A stretch of DNA of 64,000 nucleotides from Centroberyx gerrardi (Eukaryota; Chordata; Actinopteri; Beryciformes; Berycidae): NCBI RefSeq assembly GCF_048128805.1, contig NC_135997.1, positions 13,141,116 through 13,205,115 on the forward strand, given 5' to 3'. Both the position numbers and the translations under genes were made by a program. Shown here in pieces: positions 60,766 to 64,000 of this stretch; within the stretch, counting starts at the first letter, position 1, and each line of letters starts with the position of its first letter. The notes below the pieces were generated by a model. That model did not search any database and was not told the DNA's origin. It worked only from the letters and a program-made list of their open reading frames with translations.

Positions 60766-62999
60766 CTTTTTAGCAGTAAAATGTCATGATCACAGCAGAG
60801 AAAGATTAAGAAGACAGAGAAAGAGCAGCACATTGTACAGACCACATACCATCATGTATATGCAGAAAAGCTACTTTCACATAAATGGAGACAAGAAATC
60901 AAGCTATAGCAATTATGTTGCATTTTTCTGTTCTTCGCTAAATATCAATTTGGGTATGTTTATTCAAATGCACTGCAAAGTGCATAGTCTGTATCTGAAT
61001 TTTTTTCTGGGCCCACGAAATAACATATATGATATATTTGCAGAGCAATATCAATAGGACAAAGATAACATACACATTTTCTGTATAGTCCAGATGAAGA
61101 CGACAACTTCAGTCAATCCCCGTGTTATTTTATCAGAGAGAAGGAATGGAAAAGCAGAGATGCGAGACTGGATGGGAAAGAGGAGTGAGCGGCGAAGCAT
61201 GGGCTGGGAAAGCAAATGGAAAAGTATATCTGAGAGGGGAAATGGGAAGTATATCTGAGCAGGAGAGTGGTGAAGCATGGCTGGGGAAAGGTGATGAGAG
61301 AACACAGAGGCTGGCTGAGAGGCTGAGGAGATCCCATATGTTGTTCGGGGCTTGTTACTGACTGTGTAGTGAAGTGTGGGGCCTGCGCGTCAGTGATAAT
61401 AGACGAGTGGGGACTTGCGGGGCAGGAGGCCGGGCAGCGGGAGGGGTGAGGTGCACAGGGGGTTAGGTGGGCTGGAAGGAGGCCCTGGTATACCTGCGCA
61501 GGGTCTGGGGGAGAGGAGCAGCTGGCAGACAGGCAAACACATCGGCTCGCGGTCAGAGGTTGCAATGATGGACCTCTCGTCTGCCTCGTCTGTTTGTCTG
61601 CCAGGACCGTTTCAGGCCCGTCCTTTCAAGATGTGGGTGGAAATCCTTCAAACAGCACTGGGAACAGACCAGAATGAAAGAGCTACGGAGCTTTAATCTG
61701 TACATAAATGTGACAATACGCGCACTCGGTTGCAGCATTCCCGTAACTGGTTTGAAACACCTCCTGCCTGTCTGTCTGTCTGTCTGTCTTTCTATCCTCC
61801 CCACGGGCCGTTAGCTATGCTGTGCGTCTGTCACGGTCCCAGCAGTGTCTTGCAGAAACAGAGAAGAGGCCATCTGGACTGGGTCACAGTGTAGCAGCGA
61901 CCACACGGGACGCAGCCAGAACTCCTCTCCAAATCACAATGACCGTCTGGGTGGGAAGAAATAACAACAGACAAACACAGAACGGCTATGGGAACGTTTC
62001 CCTCTCACACGACTACTTACTTTTTCTTTTCCCCCTTCCCCTCGCTCTCTCTCTCTCTCTCGCTCTCTGGATCTTACTCTTTCTCGCCACCTCTTGAGAT
62101 AGTTCTGCTTACATGAGTTTATAAATCCTTTTTTGTGTTGCTCCATTTCTTCACGCTTTGTCTTTGCACTACTGGCTTTGCCTCATTCAAAAGGAGAGCC
62201 GTGTATCTGCAGAGGGAACACTGGGAAAAGAGTCTTTTGTTGCTGATTTGAAAGAGCAGCTTCCAGTCTGACAAACGGCAGCATACCGATAGGGACAAAC
62301 AGAGGTCTGTACACACACACTTACACACAAGTCCTGGCAGACACGCATACTACAGCACTCATCACACACTCATACACACGCACATGCACACACACACACA
62401 CACGCACAGAGGGAGAGATCAACTTTGGTCCCGCTTAGCTAAAGTGTGTCTATGCGGGGTGGATAACAAAGCTTCACCACTCTTGTCAAAATCTAAATGA
62501 GAGCAGCGGGAAACACAAAACCCAAAATTCACCTTTTGAAACGTGCATTTCCATAACACTGGAACAGTTGCTGGTACAATAAAGTACACTTCTTTTTCCT
62601 CTCTGCCATTGTGAGAGGTGTCCGCCTGCTATGAATGCTGTGTTGTGTCGTGTGTCTGACACTCTTGACCTGTATTTTTTGGGCCAGTGTCCCCCCTGAC
62701 CCTCTCCACAGCTCCGAGAATTGTCCAACCTGGATGGGATCCCCGGAGGGTCTGAGTCCTCATGAACATCTCTCTCTCTTTCTCTCTCTCTCTCGCTCTC
62801 TTTCCCTCCCTCAGTGTGTACGATAATGAACTCTCAGAAGGGAGTGGATGACCCTCTTTTATACACTTTCCATCTATCTCTACTGTGTGAGAGAGCGAGA
62901 GAGAGAGAGAGAAAGGGAGGGTGGAGGAGAGTGAAAGAATGAACGACACACTGGCAGTAATATAGAGACAAAGATTGAAGCCCTTGGACTGTGCTGCCC
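60766..62999. other. Non-coding stretch with CT/GA and CA tracts
   Basis: It holds a GA-rich repetitive block near 61130-61330, a CTGT tetranucleotide run near 61770, CT runs near 62040-62075 and 62768-62810, a CA run near 62385-62404 and a GAGA run near 62885-62925. Long frames across it (for example 61125-61565 minus) are low-complexity. Confidence 0.5.
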
Positions 63000-63330
63000 T
63001 GTGCTAGTCTAGATAATGGACGAGGTTGAGGCGCGAGTGGTCCCGTCTCTAGCAGATGAAGAAGGAAAATGTCTCTCCTCTGGCCTGCAAGGTCCAACCC
63101 AGCATTGATCCCTGCCAGCTTCACAGCTACGGCCCGGCGCTGGATACAGCAGGAGTCCATTATCTTGGAGATTACTTTCAAAGCTTTTCATTTTGTCCTC
63201 ATGCCATCGGATCGGCCGAGGCAGTGAGGACTGATTGAGTGTCCTGCGGCCCCGCAGCCCTGACTCTGACCTGAATACAGACTGGACATCGGCCTAAACC
63301 AACCGCAGCTTCCAATTCTCAGTTATGTTC
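63000..63330. promoter_or_regulatory. Possible conserved non-coding block
   Basis: Repeat-free, GC-balanced sequence (GATAATGGACGAGG, CCATTATCTTGGAGATTAC) that differs from the low-complexity DNA around it. All frames are broken by stops. The call is tentative. Confidence 0.22.
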
Positions 63331-64000
63331 ACCCCTCTGACCTCCATTCTCTCCTCTCTTTATCTCCTTCATAAAGCGGGCCTCCCCTCCTCTGTGTTCA
63401 CCTCTCCAGTCTTCTATCAGTCTCCTTTAACCTCTCAGACTCCTTTTGTCTCCTTCTAAAGTCTATTTTCACTTGATGAAGGTCCCCGTTTCATGAGCCA
63501 TCCTCTCCCTGCGTTCTCTTCCTGAATACGTTTTTATTTTCCTTTTTTCTTCCTCTGTCCACTTGTTGTCTTGGTGTTTAATAGAAGTCAAAGCTGAGAG
63601 TAAAGCACAAGGCACTACTAACTCAAAATCTTATGGTATATTGGATGCAAAGTCAATTAAGAATCATTTTCGCTTTGTGTTGACATATGAAGCTCAAGGA
63701 AAATTTCATTAGTTTTCATAAAAATGAACATAAACATGGTTAAACTAAAAGTGGATATCAATGCTGTAATATAAGTACTGTATATTGTTCCTCCTCAGTG
63801 GATTATTTCAAATACTATTTATCTGACAGTCAAATTTACTGCCTGAAAAGGGAAAGAAGCTGTTTCTATAAAAGAAAATATGCAAATGCTCAATTCATGT
63901 TCCACTAGGCCTATTAATTTGTGGCAGAGTGTTATATTTGCAGTCCTTGACGACGGTTTCTCTGACAATGAGCTTTTACCATGCTCATACTTTGACCACT
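63331..64000. other. Right-hand end, no gene seen
   Basis: Pyrimidine-rich and then AT-rich sequence without a recognisable exon or repeat. Confidence 0.45.

Noticed and set aside
61125..61565. 146-codon minus-strand frame
   Set aside because: Low-complexity Ser/Pro/Phe translation of a GA-rich tract.

Overview
This window is nuclear DNA from a ray-finned fish, most likely a spiny-rayed teleost. The evidence is four vertebrate genes with short introns bounded by GT/AG, many CA/TG microsatellites, and fish-type SINE, LINE and DNA-transposon relics. I assembled all exons by eye from splice sites, reading phase and my memory of the protein families. In each of the four genes the coding exons join into an open frame whose length is divisible by three, which is strong internal support.

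Layout from left to right: ctdspl2 (+, coding 2721-11521, 12 coding exons, about 477 aa) with a 3' UTR of about 3 kb; strc, stereocilin (+, 16189-34385, 29 exons, about 2060 aa); eif3j (+, 35956-39354, 8 exons, 249 aa); and cilp (-, 47020-41003, 8 coding exons, 1164 aa), which converges on eif3j. From 47.1 kb to 64 kb I see no confident gene. That segment holds microsatellites, interstitial telomere-like repeats, transposon relics, two possible conserved regulatory blocks, and a cluster of short protein-like open segments on the minus strand (57.4-58.6 kb) that I cannot identify.

The genes do not form one pathway. CTDSPL2 is a nuclear serine phosphatase, EIF3J is a translation initiation factor, stereocilin is an extracellular hair-bundle protein of the inner ear, and CILP is a cartilage matrix protein. 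From memory all four human orthologues lie on chromosome 15, with CTDSPL2 next to EIF3J. Here strc sits between those two and cilp follows eif3j.

The observations I find most interesting are these. (1) Dense clusters of the palindrome AGCTAACGTTAGCT and its variants occur only in the 5' regions of the two housekeeping genes. (2) Stereocilin carries six tandem four-cysteine modules, nearly all in two large exons. (3) TG repeats take the place of the pyrimidine tract at several strc 3' splice sites. (4) One dispersed repeat family is present in three copies. (5) The unexplained minus-strand open-frame cluster near 58 kb.
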